Origin: Halomonas caseinilytica
Lineage (GTDB): Bacteria > Pseudomonadota > Gammaproteobacteria > Pseudomonadales > Halomonadaceae
Length of the DNA stretch: 64,000 nucleotides
Assembly (NCBI RefSeq): GCF_001662305.1
Contig: NZ_BDEP01000006.1
Location: forward strand, 55,433-119,432
Direction: 5' to 3'
A program made the translations under genes and the position numbers. A model generated the notes under the pieces. The model worked only from the letters and a program-made list of their open reading frames with translations, was not told where the DNA came from and did no database searches. Position 1 is the stretch's first letter; each line of letters starts with the position of its first letter. Below are positions 37,324 to 46,922 of this stretch, one piece after another.

Positions 37324-38031
37324 TCATGCGTGGCGCGCCATGAAGGCGGCAATGCCGCGCGCGCCCTCGCGGATCAATTCGCTCTGGGTCAGGCCCGAGG
37401 CACGCCGTGGTCGCCAGTCGTGCTCGCCATCCTTCAGCCAGTGCACCTCAGCGACATCGGGCAGGTCATAGCCGTCGACTTCTTCCCGGGTACCGAAGGG
37501 ATCACGCTCTCCCTGCATCACCAAGGTCGGGCACCGCAATGCCGGCCAATGGTCGAGCCGCCGTCGCTCCGGACGACGCGGCGGATGAAAAGGATAACCG
37601 CACAGCGCCAGGCCAGCCGCCCCGTCCCGAGCCGCCAGCATGCTGGCCACGCGCCCACCCATGGACTTGCCGCCCAGCCACAGCGGCGTTTCCAGATGGG
37701 GCGACAGAGCCTCCTGCCACCTCGCCAGTTCCTCGACCAGCCGCTCGATGCGGGGCGGCGGCCGGCGCCGTCCCTCGCGGCGCATGCGACGCAGGTACTC
37801 GAACTCGATGGCCAGGGTCTGTACCCCGGCATCGGCCAGGGCACGCCGAAGCTCGACCAGAAAGGGGGAATCCTGTCCGGCACCGGCGCCATGCGCCAGC
37901 AGCAGGCACCCTGTCCGGCACTCGCCCTGCACCTGGAGCGGGCCGAGTGCTTCGGGACCCTCGACGCATCCCGCGCCCTGTTCGAGCGCTTGGCTCAGCT
38001 CGTCGACATCGAGACTGTCGATGCTTCTCAT
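37324..38031 (-). CDS. KANL3/Tex30-type alpha/beta hydrolase
   Basis: This protein of about 235 residues has GCLLLAHGAGAGQDSPFL near the N terminus and WLGGKSMGGRVASMLAA with the nucleophile Ser in GKSMGG. A later GERDPFG provides the acidic residue and GEHDW the probable catalytic His. The family (related to eukaryotic KANL3/TEX30) has no well-defined bacterial substrate. The ATG at 38031 is preferred; an earlier in-frame ATG at 38070 would add 13 residues in the AT-rich region before ccoN. Confidence 0.8.
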   Translation of the reverse strand: MRSIDSLDVDELSQALEQGAGCVEGPEALGPLQVQGECRTGCLLLAHGAGAGQDSPFLVELRRALADAGVQTLAIEFEYLRRMRREGRRRPPPRIERLVEELARWQEALSPHLETPLWLGGKSMGGRVASMLAARDGAAGLALCGYPFHPPRRPERRRLDHWPALRCPTLVMQGERDPFGTREEVDGYDLPDVAEVHWLKDGEHDWRPRRASGLTQSELIREGARGIAAFMARHA

Positions 38032-38179
38032 ACTTTCTGTTGACACTGCATTGCCTATATTGTGTACCAAATGATTATATAAATGTATTCATTTGATGGA
38101 TCGACTCGGCTAGACTCCTGCGAATCGGCATGCCAAGAGACAGGCGAGGCTGACCGACACGTCGACAGACTGGAGTTGG

Positions 38180-39619
38180 ATGGAAACCCGCATGAACAAC
38201 GCATTCGAGCACCCGACCTACAACTACAAGGTGGTCCGACAGTTCGCGGTCATGACGGTGATCTGGGGCATCGTGGGCATGTCCTGCGGCCTTGTCATCG
38301 CCTCGCAACTGGTGTGGCCGCAACTCAACCTCGGCCTGCCCTGGACGAGCTTCGGCCGCCTGCGCCCTCTCCACACCAACCTGGTGATCTTTGCCTTCGG
38401 CGGATCGGCGCTGTTCGCGACGTCCTACTACGTGGTGCAGCGCACCTGCCAGGCCCGGCTCTGGTCCGACCGGCTCGCGGCCTTCACCTTCTGGGGCTGG
38501 CAGGCAGTGATCCTCTCGGCCTTGATCACCCTGCCGATGGGCTACACCACGACCAAGGAATACGCCGAGCTCGAGTGGCCGATCAACCTGCTGCTCGCCG
38601 TGGTGTGGATCGTCTACGCCATCGTCTTTCTGGGCACCATCAAGCGACGCCAGACCTCGCATATCTACGTGGCCAACTGGTTCTTCGCCGCCTTCATTCT
38701 CACCGTGGCGGTGCTGCACATCGTCAACAACGCGGCCATTCCCGTCTCCGCGATGTACTCGATCTCGATCTACCCAGGCGCCATCGACGCCATGACCCAA
38801 TGGTGGTACGGCCACAACGCCGTAGGGTTTTTCCTGACCGCCGGCTTCCTGGGCATGATGTACTACTTCGTGCCCAAGCAGGCCGAACGACCGGTCTACT
38901 CCTACCGATTGTCGATCGTGCACTTCTGGGCGCTGATCATGGTCTACATGTGGGCCGGCCCGCACCACCTGCACTACACCGCCCTGCCCAACTGGACACA
39001 GTCGCTCGGCATGGTGCTGTCGATCATCCTGCTGGCCCCCTCCTGGGGCGGCATGATCAACGGCATGATGACCCTCTCCGGTGCCTGGCACAAACTGCGC
39101 ACCGACCCCACCCTGCGCTTTTTGGTGGTGGCCCTTTCCTTCTACGGCATGTCGACCTTCGAAGGGCCGATGATGGCCGTGAAGACCGTCAATGCCCTCT
39201 CCCACTACACCGACTGGACCATCGGCCATGTGCACTCCGGCGCGCTTGGGTGGGTCGCGATGATCACCATCGGCTCGATGTATCACATGGTTCCTCGTCT
39301 GGTCGGCGAGACCCGGATGCATTCGGTGCGCTTGATCGCCGTGCACTTCTGGCTTTCGACCATCGGCACGGTGCTCTACATCGCTGCCATGTGGGTCAAC
39401 GGCATACTCCAGGGCCTGATGTGGCGCGCGGTCAACGACGACGGAACCTTGATGTACAGCTTCATGGAGTCCGTCGAGGCCAGCGGTCCGGGCTATGCAG
39501 TCCGCATGATCGGCGGCATGTTCTGGGTCATCGGCATGCTGCTCATGGCCTACAACGTCGCCATGACCCTGCGCCGTCAACCGACCGGTGCCGAACGTCC
39601 CCTGCCGCAGACCGCCTGA
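38180..39619 (+). CDS. ccoN: cbb3-type cytochrome c oxidase subunit I
   Basis: This is the catalytic subunit of the high-affinity terminal oxidase, with twelve transmembrane helices, low-spin heme b, and the heme b3-CuB oxygen-reduction site. The 479-residue protein has the family's histidine positions, including [40 protein letters not shown] and [10 protein letters not shown]. The start is probably the ATG at 38180 (GGAG nearby); a second ATG at 38192 is possible. It heads the ccoNOQPGHIS operon. An AT-rich upstream region probably holds an oxygen-responsive promoter, but I could not find a full Anr/FNR box. Confidence 0.96.
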   Translation: METRMNNAFEHPTYNYKVVRQFAVMTVIWGIVGMSCGLVIASQLVWPQLNLGLPWTSFGRLRPLHTNLVIFAFGGSALFATSYYVVQRTCQARLWSDRLAAFTFWGWQAVILSALITLPMGYTTTKEYAELEWPINLLLAVVWIVYAIVFLGTIKRRQTSHIYVANWFFAAFILTVAVLHIVNNAAIPVSAMYSISIYPGAIDAMTQWWYGHNAVGFFLTAGFLGMMYYFVPKQAERPVYSYRLSIVHFWALIMVYMWAGPHHLHYTALPNWTQSLGMVLSIILLAPSWGGMINGMMTLSGAWHKLRTDPTLRFLVVALSFYGMSTFEGPMMAVKTVNALSHYTDWTIGHVHSGALGWVAMITIGSMYHMVPRLVGETRMHSVRLIAVHFWLSTIGTVLYIAAMWVNGILQGLMWRAVNDDGTLMYSFMESVEASGPGYAVRMIGGMFWVIGMLLMAYNVAMTLRRQPTGAERPLPQTA

Positions 39620-39635
39620 GCCGACGGAGAATCCC

Positions 39636-40244
39636 ATGAGACACGAGATCGTCGAAAAGAACGTCGGCCTGCTCGCCGTACTGATCCTGGTTGTCATCAG
39701 CTTCGGCGGCCTGGCGGAAATCGTGCCGCTGTTCTTTCAGAAGCAGACCACCGAACCCGTCGAGGGCCTCGAGCCGCTCTCCCCGCTGGAGCTGGCCGGT
39801 CGCGACATCTATCGACGCGAGGGCTGTGTCGGCTGCCACTCGCAGATGGTGCGTCCCTTCCGGGCCGAGACGGAGCGCTACGGGCACTACAGCGTGGCCG
39901 GCGAGTCCGTCTACGAATACAACTTCCTGTGGGGCTCCAAGCGTACCGGCCCCGACCTGGCCCGGGTCGGTGGGCGCTACAGCGACGACTGGCACCGTGC
40001 ACACCTCTACAACCCGCGTGACGTGGTGCCGGGCTCGGTGATGCCCGCCTACCCCTGGCTATTCGACAACACCCTCGATGGCGACCATATCGGCGACAAG
40101 ATGCGTGCCCTCCAGTCACTCGGGGTGCCCTACGACGACGAGCAGATCGCCAGCGCCCGGGAAGCGGTCGAGGGCAAGAGCGAGATCACCGCCCTGGTGG
40201 CTTATCTGCAACAACTTGGCACCGTGCTCGAGGACAAGCGCTGA
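39636..40244 (+). CDS. ccoO: cbb3-type cytochrome c oxidase subunit II (monoheme cytochrome c)
   Basis: This membrane-anchored monoheme cytochrome has 202 residues, an N-terminal hydrophobic anchor ([19 protein letters not shown]), and one heme c site [15 protein letters not shown], the invariant ccoO motif. It passes electrons to CcoN. GGAGA precedes the ATG at 39636. It is 16 bp after ccoN. Confidence 0.96.
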   Translation: MRHEIVEKNVGLLAVLILVVISFGGLAEIVPLFFQKQTTEPVEGLEPLSPLELAGRDIYRREGCVGCHSQMVRPFRAETERYGHYSVAGESVYEYNFLWGSKRTGPDLARVGGRYSDDWHRAHLYNPRDVVPGSVMPAYPWLFDNTLDGDHIGDKMRALQSLGVPYDDEQIASAREAVEGKSEITALVAYLQQLGTVLEDKR

Positions 40245-40246
40245 TC

Positions 40247-40456
40247 ATGGATACCGGAACGCTGAACGGCATCATCATCATCCTGCTGATTGTCGCCTTC
40301 ATCGGGCTCACGATCTGGGCTTACTCGAAAGGCCGCCGGGCGGAGTTCGACGAAGCGGCCCGACTGCCCTTCGCCGATGACCCCATCGTAGAGCATGACA
40401 CACCGCCCGAGCGAGCGGCCGAGAACCGACACGACAAGGGAGGCAGGAAGGCATGA
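40247..40456 (+). CDS. ccoQ: cbb3-type oxidase subunit CcoQ (small membrane subunit)
   Basis: This 69-residue protein with one N-terminal helix (LNGIIIILLIVAFIGLTIWAYSKGRR) is the usual CcoQ/FixQ, which stabilises the complex. Its ATG is 2 bp after ccoO, and its stop overlaps the ccoP start (ATGA). Confidence 0.92.
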   Translation: MDTGTLNGIIIILLIVAFIGLTIWAYSKGRRAEFDEAARLPFADDPIVEHDTPPERAAENRHDKGGRKA

Positions 40457-41397
40457 ATTCGCTTTGGAGCAACGACCTTTCCGGCTTCTGGAGCGCCTGG
40501 ATCATCGTCATCACGCTGGGCACCATCGCGCTCAGCGCCTGGCTGCTGTTCGCCAACCGCAAGACCGACAAGCAGCCCGATGCCGAGGGCCATGTGGCCA
40601 CCACCGACCATGCCGCCGATGGCATCGAGGAATATGACAACCCCCTGCCGCGTTGGTGGTTCAAGCTCTATGTCGGCACGGTGCTCTTCGCTCTCGGCTA
40701 CCTGGCCCTCTACCCAGGGCTCGGCAACTTCGCCGGCCTGCTGGGCTGGAGCCAGGAAGCCCAGTGGGACAGCGAGATGCAGCAGGCCGAGGCCCGCTAC
40801 GCACCGATCTTCGCCAGCTACGCCGAACGCCCCATCGCCGAGCTGGCGAATGATGCCGAGGCCATGCAGGTGGGTGAACGGCTTTTTCTCAACAACTGCG
40901 CCATCTGTCACGGCAGCAATGCCCGAGGTGGCAACGGCTTTCCCGACCTCAGCGACGATGCCTGGCTCTACGGCGGCTCACCGCAAGACATCGTCACCTC
41001 CATCACCCAGGGTCGCAGCGGTGCCATGCCAGCCTGGGAGCACCTGGGCGAAGAGACGCTCGTCGACGTCACCCAGCACGTGCTGTCGCTGTCGGGCAAG
41101 GCCACCGACCCGGCGCGGGCGGAAAAGGGACGCGAGGTCTTCACCGCCATGTGCGCCAGCTGCCACCAGCCGGACGGGACCGGCAATCCGATGATGGGCG
41201 CACCGAACCTGACCGACGACGCCTGGCTCTACCAGGGAGCCGACCAGTCGCTCGAAGCCGCAGTGCTCGAGACCCTGCGCAACGGGCGCAACGGGCAGAT
41301 GCCAGCGCAGGTCGATTATCTCGGCGAGGACAAGGTTCACCTGGTGGCCGCCTACGTCTACCAGTTGAGTCGCCAAGCCCCGGAAAGCGTCGACTGA
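40453..41397 (+). CDS. ccoP: cbb3-type oxidase subunit III (diheme cytochrome c)
   Basis: The product is 314 residues, anchored by N-terminal hydrophobic segments. Two heme c motifs, CAICHGSN and CASCHQPDGTG, identify the diheme CcoP that collects electrons from soluble cytochromes. Both motifs are intact. It is the last structural subunit before the assembly genes. Confidence 0.96.
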   Translation: MNSLWSNDLSGFWSAWIIVITLGTIALSAWLLFANRKTDKQPDAEGHVATTDHAADGIEEYDNPLPRWWFKLYVGTVLFALGYLALYPGLGNFAGLLGWSQEAQWDSEMQQAEARYAPIFASYAERPIAELANDAEAMQVGERLFLNNCAICHGSNARGGNGFPDLSDDAWLYGGSPQDIVTSITQGRSGAMPAWEHLGEETLVDVTQHVLSLSGKATDPARAEKGREVFTAMCASCHQPDGTGNPMMGAPNLTDDAWLYQGADQSLEAAVLETLRNGRNGQMPAQVDYLGEDKVHLVAAYVYQLSRQAPESVD

Positions 41398-41433
41398 GAC
41401 GTCATCAAGGCGCCGCCGAGGCGGGAGGATGGC

Positions 41434-42843
41434 ATGACCCAGGACATTGCATATCGCGAAGCCGACGACCGAATCCCCGTCACGGAGCTCGGTCATTCGC
41501 TCTACGAGCCTCGCCGACACATCCAGGTGCGCGAGGTCCGGGGGCGCTTCCAGCGCTGGCGGCGCGGCCTCGACACACTGCTGGTGTCAGCGTTCTTTGC
41601 GCTTCCCTGGGTCTCGCTCGACGGGCGACCGGCGATCTGGTTCGACCTGCCCGGCCGCGCCTTTCACCTCTTCACCATGACCTTCTATCCACAGGAGTTC
41701 ATGCTGCTCTCATGGCTGCTGATCATCGCCGCCTTCGCCCTATTCTTCGTCACCGTGCTCGCCGGCCGCCTGTGGTGCGGTTATGCCTGCCCGCAGAGCG
41801 TCTGGACCTGGTGGTTCATCTGGGTCGAGCACCGGCTCGAAGGCCCTCGCCACCGACGCCTCAAGCGCGACCGACGCCCCCTGGATGTCGACACGGCATG
41901 CCGCAAGGGGCTCAAGCACGCCCTCTGGCTCGCCATCGCGCTGGCCACCGGCCTTACCTTCATCGGCTACTTCACACCGATCCGCGATCTGGTCATGGCC
42001 CTGCCATACCTGGAAGCCAGCGGCTGGGCGTATTTCTGGCTCGCCCTGATTGCCTCGTTCACCTACCTCAATGCCGGCTGGTTGCGTGAACAGGTCTGCC
42101 TGCACATGTGCCCCTACGCGCGGTTCCAGGCCGTAATGTTCGACCGCGACACCCTGACCGTCTCCTACGACGCCGGCCGTGGCGAGCCGCGTGCACCCCG
42201 CCGCCGGGAAACCGGCACCCAGGCCACGGAGCCGGGCGACTGCGTCGACTGCGGGCTCTGCGTTCAGGTATGTCCCACCGGCATCGATATTCGCGAGGGC
42301 CTGCAGCATGCCTGCATCGACTGCGCGGCCTGCATCGATGCCTGCGACGGCGTGATGGACCGACTCGGTCGGCCTCGCGGCCTGATCCGTTACACCACCG
42401 AAAACGCCCTGGCCGGCAAGCCGACACGAATGGGCCGGCCGCGCCTGCTCGGCTACCTGGTGGCACTGCTGGCGATGCTCGCCCTGTTCGCCGGGAACCT
42501 CGCCGACCGCACGCCGCTCGACCTCGACGTGGAGCGAGACCGTCAACACCTGTTCCGGATGACCTCCCAGGGCAATATCGCCAACGTCTATACCCTGACC
42601 GTACGCAACCTGGACAACGTCGATCACCGCTATCGTCTCTCCGCCTCGGGGCTTGACGGACTGCGTCTGGACAGACGGCGACTCGCCGTCCCCGCCGGTC
42701 AGTCCCGCCAGCTGGTGGTCGAGGCCAGCGTCGATCGCAACGCCATTCACCGGCCCAGCCATGACATCCAGTGGCGCCTCGAGGCGCTCGATGCCGACAT
42801 CTCGCTGGTCCACGACAGCCGCTTTCTGGGAGGAACTCCCTGA
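41434..42843 (+). CDS. ccoG: Cytochrome c oxidase accessory protein CcoG (Fe-S)
   Basis: This 469-residue membrane protein has multiple helices and the assembly-protein signatures: CGYACPQSVW, then the ferredoxin-type Cys clusters CVDCGLCVQVCPTGIDI and CIDCAACIDACDGVMD. CcoG (FixG/RdxA) delivers or reduces copper for CcoN assembly. The C-terminal half forms a periplasmic Ig-like domain. It is 36 bp after ccoP, with GGGAGG before the ATG. Confidence 0.95.
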   Translation: MTQDIAYREADDRIPVTELGHSLYEPRRHIQVREVRGRFQRWRRGLDTLLVSAFFALPWVSLDGRPAIWFDLPGRAFHLFTMTFYPQEFMLLSWLLIIAAFALFFVTVLAGRLWCGYACPQSVWTWWFIWVEHRLEGPRHRRLKRDRRPLDVDTACRKGLKHALWLAIALATGLTFIGYFTPIRDLVMALPYLEASGWAYFWLALIASFTYLNAGWLREQVCLHMCPYARFQAVMFDRDTLTVSYDAGRGEPRAPRRRETGTQATEPGDCVDCGLCVQVCPTGIDIREGLQHACIDCAACIDACDGVMDRLGRPRGLIRYTTENALAGKPTRMGRPRLLGYLVALLAMLALFAGNLADRTPLDLDVERDRQHLFRMTSQGNIANVYTLTVRNLDNVDHRYRLSASGLDGLRLDRRRLAVPAGQSRQLVVEASVDRNAIHRPSHDIQWRLEALDADISLVHDSRFLGGTP

Positions 42844-43355
42844 TGCACACGACCTCGCCTCCCGTGACGCCCTGGTACAAGCAGTTCTGGCCCTGGTTCA
42901 TCATCGCCCTGCTGGCCTCCTCGGTGACCTTCAGCATGGTCTACCTGGTCGCCTCGATCCGCTATTTCGACGGCACCGTGGCACAGGACTATTATCGACG
43001 CGGCCTGGCGATCAACGAACAGCTCGCCAAACAGGAAAGGGCCGGCCAACTGGGCCTGGCGGCTCAACTGCGTGTCGATGCCCTCACCGGTGACGTGATC
43101 GTCGACCTGCAAGGCCAGCGACGTCCCGAGCAATTGCATCTGGCCTGGATCTTCCCCACCGAACATGGCCGCGACCGCCACCTGACATTGCAACGCGTCC
43201 AGCAGGGGCGCTACGTCGGCACCCTCGATGCCCCCTTGCGCTATCGCTGGTATCTGCACCTGCAGCCGACGCCCGGCGACGACGCCGCCTGGCGCCTCAC
43301 CGGCGAGGCCCGCTTCCCCCACGAGGGCAGCATTGCCCTGACGCCGGGTATCTGA
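42843..43355 (+). CDS. ccoH: FixH-family cbb3 assembly protein
   Basis: This 170-residue protein has one N-terminal transmembrane helix (PWFIIALLASSVTFSMVYLVA) and a periplasmic FixH-like domain with YDG-related YYRRGLAINEQLAKQ. FixH/CcoH is needed for cbb3 stability. The ATG overlaps the ccoG stop (TGATG). Confidence 0.9.
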   Translation: MHTTSPPVTPWYKQFWPWFIIALLASSVTFSMVYLVASIRYFDGTVAQDYYRRGLAINEQLAKQERAGQLGLAAQLRVDALTGDVIVDLQGQRRPEQLHLAWIFPTEHGRDRHLTLQRVQQGRYVGTLDAPLRYRWYLHLQPTPGDDAAWRLTGEARFPHEGSIALTPGI

Positions 43356-43358
43356 GCC

Positions 43359-45812
43359 ATGGCGGACAGCGCCGAGACCCTCGTGGAGGACGCCCGGACC
43401 TGCTATCACTGCGGCGAGCCGGTTCCCGAGCATGCGCCCTGGTCACTCGAGATCGGCGAATGTCGCTACCGGCTCTGCTGTCCCGGCTGCGAGGCCGTGG
43501 CCCATGCCATCGTCGATGGCGGCCTGGCAAGCTACTACCGCTTCCGAACCGCCCTGCCCGAACGCCCCCGGCAACGGCATGACATCCACGCCGAGCAGTG
43601 GTCATTGTTCGACGATCCCGGTCTTCAATCCCGCTTCGTGCAAGGCGACGACAGCAGCGCCCACACGACCCTGGCAGTGGATGGCATCACCTGTGCGGCC
43701 TGCGCCTGGCTGATCGAGCACCGACTCAACGCCCTCGAAGGCGTCATCGGCAGTGCCGTCGATCTCACTCACCACCGCCTGCGCCTGGAATGGGAACCAC
43801 ACCGCATTGCCCTCTCACGCCTGCTCGCCGAACTCGCGGCTATCGGCTATCCCTCCCGCCCCTTTGAACCGGACGAGGCCCAGCAGCGCCTGCAACGCGA
43901 GTCTCACCGGCAGATGCGCCGATTGATCGTGGCCGCCCTGGGCATGATGCAGGCCCTGATGTTCTCCCTGCCCTTCTATCTGGCGGGCGATGCCGGGCTC
44001 GACGCCGACTTCGACCGCCTCTTTCACTGGCTGGCCTTGGCGCTGACCACGCCGGTGGTGCTGTACGCGGCCCAGCCCTTCTTCCAGCAGGCCTGGCGCG
44101 ACCTGCGCGCCCGCTCCCTAGGCATGGATGTTCCGGTGTCCCTGGCCATCGGCTCGGCCTACCTGGCCAGCGCCTGGGCGGTCGTCAGCGGCCAGGGCGA
44201 GGTCTATTTCGACTCGGTGAGCATGTTCACCTTCTTCCTGCTGTTCGGACGCCATCTCGAGGCCCGCGCACGACGCCGGGGCGGCGCCGCCGGCAATGCC
44301 CTGGCCGAACTGCTGCCAGTCTCGGCGACACGCCTCGACGACGACGGCCAATCGCGCCTTCTCCCTGCCAGCGAACTGCGCGCCGGCGACCGGGTACTGG
44401 TCAAGCCGGGACACGTCGTGCCCGCCGATGGCGTGATCGAAAGCGGTGCCTCCAGCCTCGACGAATCGACCCTGACCGGCGAAACGCAACCGGTGGCACG
44501 GTGCGTCGGCGACGCTGTCACCGGTGGCAGCCAGAATATCGAAAGCCCGCTGACCCTGAGGATCACCCACGCCGGTCGCGACACCCGGGTCGCCGGCATT
44601 CTCGACCTTACCGACCGAGCCTTCGCCAGCCGGCCACGCATCGCGCTCAAGAGCGCGCGCCTGGCCCATCACTTCGTGCTCCAGGTACTGCTGATCGCCG
44701 CTGTCGTGGCCCTGGCCTGGTGGTTCATCGCCCCTGACCGAGCCTTCTGGGTCACGCTTTCGGTGCTGGTCGTCACCTGCCCCTGCGCCCTGGCGTTGGC
44801 CACGCCCACCGCGCTCACCGCCGCCCACGGCCGACTGCATCGGCGCGGCGCCCTGCTGACCCGCGCCGATGCCCTGGAAGCGCTGGACGGTATCGACCGG
44901 GTAATCTTCGACAAGACCGGCACTCTGACCACCGGCGAGATGCGCCTCATCGACACCCGCACCCTCGAGGACGATGATCCGCGATACCTTTGCGCCATCG
45001 CCGCGGCCCTCGAGTCACATTCGGAGCATCCCATTGCCCGCGCCTTCCACCCGTACCGCCAGCCCGATGTGGTCGCCGATGACGTCACCCGCCAGGCCGG
45101 TGCCGGACTCGAAGGCCGCATCGCGGGAACCCGCTGGCGGCTAGGCCGCCCCGACTTCGCCGCCTCCCCGGCGCCAGCACCACCCGACGACGGACACTGG
45201 CTGTTGCTCGCCGAGAATGATCGCCCCCGTGCCTGGTTCGCCCTGGAGGACCGTCTACGCGATGATGCCGACACCACCCTGGCGACGTTGCGTCTGGCCG
45301 GCATCGAGGTGGAACTGCTTTCCGGCGACGCCGAGCCCCGGGTTCGCGCCCTGGCCGAGCAGCTGGGCATCGACGACTGGCAGGCTGCGATGAGCCCGGA
45401 GGACAAACTGGCCCGACTCCGCCACCACCAGGCACGCGGCGAGCGCGTCGCCATGGTGGGTGATGGCGTCAATGACGTGCCGATACTGGCCGGTGCCGAT
45501 GTAGCCTTCGCCATGAACGGCGCCACCGACCTGGCCCGCACCCGGGCCGATGTGATCCTGCTCACACCCCGACTGCAGCGCGTCGCTGACGCGATCGGGA
45601 TCGCCCGCGCCACCCAGCGCGTCATTCGACAGAATCTCGGCTGGGCCTTGTTCTATAATCTGCTGGCACTGCCACTGGCAGCCTGCGGCCTGGTGCCTCC
45701 CTGGCTCGCCGCCATCGGCATGTCCCTCAGCTCGCTGGTGGTGGTGGGCAACGCCCTGCGCCTGGCTCGCCCCGGGAGCTTTCGCCACTTGATCACCCCG
45801 GTGTCGTCATGA
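43359..45812 (+). CDS. ccoI: Copper-translocating P-type ATPase CcoI
   Basis: This 817-residue P1B-ATPase exports copper to the periplasm for cbb3 assembly. It has an N-terminal metal-binding region with CYHCGEPVP and CCPGCEAVAHAI, a HMA-like GITCAACAW, the transmembrane CPC motif (VTCPCALALATPTAL), the phosphorylation site DKTGTLTTGE and the hinge GDGVNDVPIL. The extra N-terminal cysteine cluster is the usual feature that distinguishes CcoI from CopA. The spacing to ccoH is 3 bp and to ccoS an ATGA overlap. Confidence 0.95.
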   Translation: MADSAETLVEDARTCYHCGEPVPEHAPWSLEIGECRYRLCCPGCEAVAHAIVDGGLASYYRFRTALPERPRQRHDIHAEQWSLFDDPGLQSRFVQGDDSSAHTTLAVDGITCAACAWLIEHRLNALEGVIGSAVDLTHHRLRLEWEPHRIALSRLLAELAAIGYPSRPFEPDEAQQRLQRESHRQMRRLIVAALGMMQALMFSLPFYLAGDAGLDADFDRLFHWLALALTTPVVLYAAQPFFQQAWRDLRARSLGMDVPVSLAIGSAYLASAWAVVSGQGEVYFDSVSMFTFFLLFGRHLEARARRRGGAAGNALAELLPVSATRLDDDGQSRLLPASELRAGDRVLVKPGHVVPADGVIESGASSLDESTLTGETQPVARCVGDAVTGGSQNIESPLTLRITHAGRDTRVAGILDLTDRAFASRPRIALKSARLAHHFVLQVLLIAAVVALAWWFIAPDRAFWVTLSVLVVTCPCALALATPTALTAAHGRLHRRGALLTRADALEALDGIDRVIFDKTGTLTTGEMRLIDTRTLEDDDPRYLCAIAAALESHSEHPIARAFHPYRQPDVVADDVTRQAGAGLEGRIAGTRWRLGRPDFAASPAPAPPDDGHWLLLAENDRPRAWFALEDRLRDDADTTLATLRLAGIEVELLSGDAEPRVRALAEQLGIDDWQAAMSPEDKLARLRHHQARGERVAMVGDGVNDVPILAGADVAFAMNGATDLARTRADVILLTPRLQRVADAIGIARATQRVIRQNLGWALFYNLLALPLAACGLVPPWLAAIGMSLSSLVVVGNALRLARPGSFRHLITPVSS

Positions 45813-46027
45813 GCGTTCTCTACCTCCTGATTCCACTGTCGCTCGTCCTGCTCGGCCTGGCCGTCTGGGCCTTCTTCTGGGCAGTGAACAACGACCAGTT
45901 CGACGACCTGGAAGGGCCCGCCTACCGCATCCTGTTCGATGAGGATGACCCGCCCGCGCCACGCCCCGTTCACCGACAGCAGGACGATGCCACCGGGCCT
46001 TCTCAAGACCGGGAGAATGGCGCATGA
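45809..46027 (+). CDS. ccoS: cbb3 oxidase maturation protein CcoS
   Basis: This 72-residue protein has one hydrophobic helix (LYLLIPLSLVLLGLAVWAFFWAV) followed by NNDQFDDLEGPAYRILFDED, the standard CcoS signature. It is needed for heme or copper cofactor insertion. It overlaps the stop of ccoI and the start of the next gene by 4 nt each. Confidence 0.94.
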   Translation: MSVLYLLIPLSLVLLGLAVWAFFWAVNNDQFDDLEGPAYRILFDEDDPPAPRPVHRQQDDATGPSQDRENGA

Positions 46028-46797
46028 ATCCGACCGGACTGGAACTCCCGCCCCTGGCGGCCGCCTTCGTCTTCGGACTGCTGGGAGGCGCCCACTGCAT
46101 CGGCATGTGCGGTGGCATCATGAGTGCCCTGACATTTGCCGTCCCCCCCAGCATGCGCCAGCCAACGCGCCTGGCCGGCCTACTGCTGGGCTACAACCTG
46201 GGCCGTATCACCAGCTACATGTGTGCAGGCGGCCTGATCGCCCTGCTCGGCACCATGATCGAGATCGCACCCGGCGCCCGCCTGGCACTCCAGGTGCTGG
46301 CCGCCGTGATGCTGATCCTGATGGCGCTTTACATTGCCAACTGGTGGAAGGGCTTGCTGCGCCTCGAAGCCCTCGGGCGACATCTTTGGCGCCACCTGGA
46401 GCCCATGGGCAAGCGCTTGATGCCGGTGGTGAAACTGCCCCAGGCCGTGGCACTGGGTGCCGTATGGGGCTGGCTTCCCTGCGGCCTCGTCTACTCGATG
46501 CTGGCCTGGAGCCTGGCGACTGCCGATCCCATCCAGGGCATCCTGCTGATGGGCGCCTTCGGCCTGGGCACCCTGCCAGCCCTGCTGGCGACCGGCCTGG
46601 TCGCCCGTCAGTTGGGAGCGCTGATCCGCCATCCCGCTACCCGTACCCTGGCGGCACTGGCCATCATCGCCTTCGCCCTATGGCAACTCTGGGGAGTACT
46701 GTCCATGGGCACAATGGATCACGACCCTATGAACCATGATCAAATGAATCATGACCAAATGGAGCAGAACCCGATGGATGGGCATTCGGGGCACTAA
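46024..46797 (+). CDS. SafE-family membrane protein with Met/His-rich C terminus
   Basis: This 257-residue membrane protein has six helices and the GGAHCIGMCGGIMSAL motif of the sulfite exporter/SafE family found next to cbb3 genes (the CcoH2-like group). The tail (about residues 225-257) is a cluster of MDH/NHD/QM repeats with many Met, His and Asp residues, which looks like a copper or metal-binding stretch. It probably helps copper supply or assembly of the oxidase. Its stop codon (46795-46797) is directly followed by the heptads of element E. Confidence 0.88.
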   Translation: MNPTGLELPPLAAAFVFGLLGGAHCIGMCGGIMSALTFAVPPSMRQPTRLAGLLLGYNLGRITSYMCAGGLIALLGTMIEIAPGARLALQVLAAVMLILMALYIANWWKGLLRLEALGRHLWRHLEPMGKRLMPVVKLPQAVALGAVWGWLPCGLVYSMLAWSLATADPIQGILLMGAFGLGTLPALLATGLVARQLGALIRHPATRTLAALAIIAFALWQLWGVLSMGTMDHDPMNHDQMNHDQMEQNPMDGHSGH

Positions 46798-46919
46798 GAA
46801 GAGAGAAGAGAGAAGACAGGCTAGGCCCCAGGGGTTGGGACGCCAAGGGGATTCTGCCCTCTCAAAGGCACGCAGCGCCGTTCTTCTTCCTTAAAGCGAT
46901 GCAGTCGCGTTCTTGAAAG
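46798..46919 (+). repeat. Heptad repeat element E (between the cco operon and ttcA)
   Basis: Two copies and a partial third of GAAGAGA start immediately after the stop codon (46798-46811). GGCTAGGCCCC follows (46819-46829, matching element D), then GGCACGCAGCGCCG (46867-46880, shared with C and D) and TTC-rich sequence to about 46919. It sits between convergent genes. The right boundary is approximate. Confidence 0.75.
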
Positions 46920-46922
46920 CCA

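Noticed and set aside
38088..38105. TTGATGGATCGACT as an Anr/FNR box before ccoN
   Set aside because: Only the left half matches TTGAT; the right half does not match ATCAA. An FNR site was expected here, but none is convincing.
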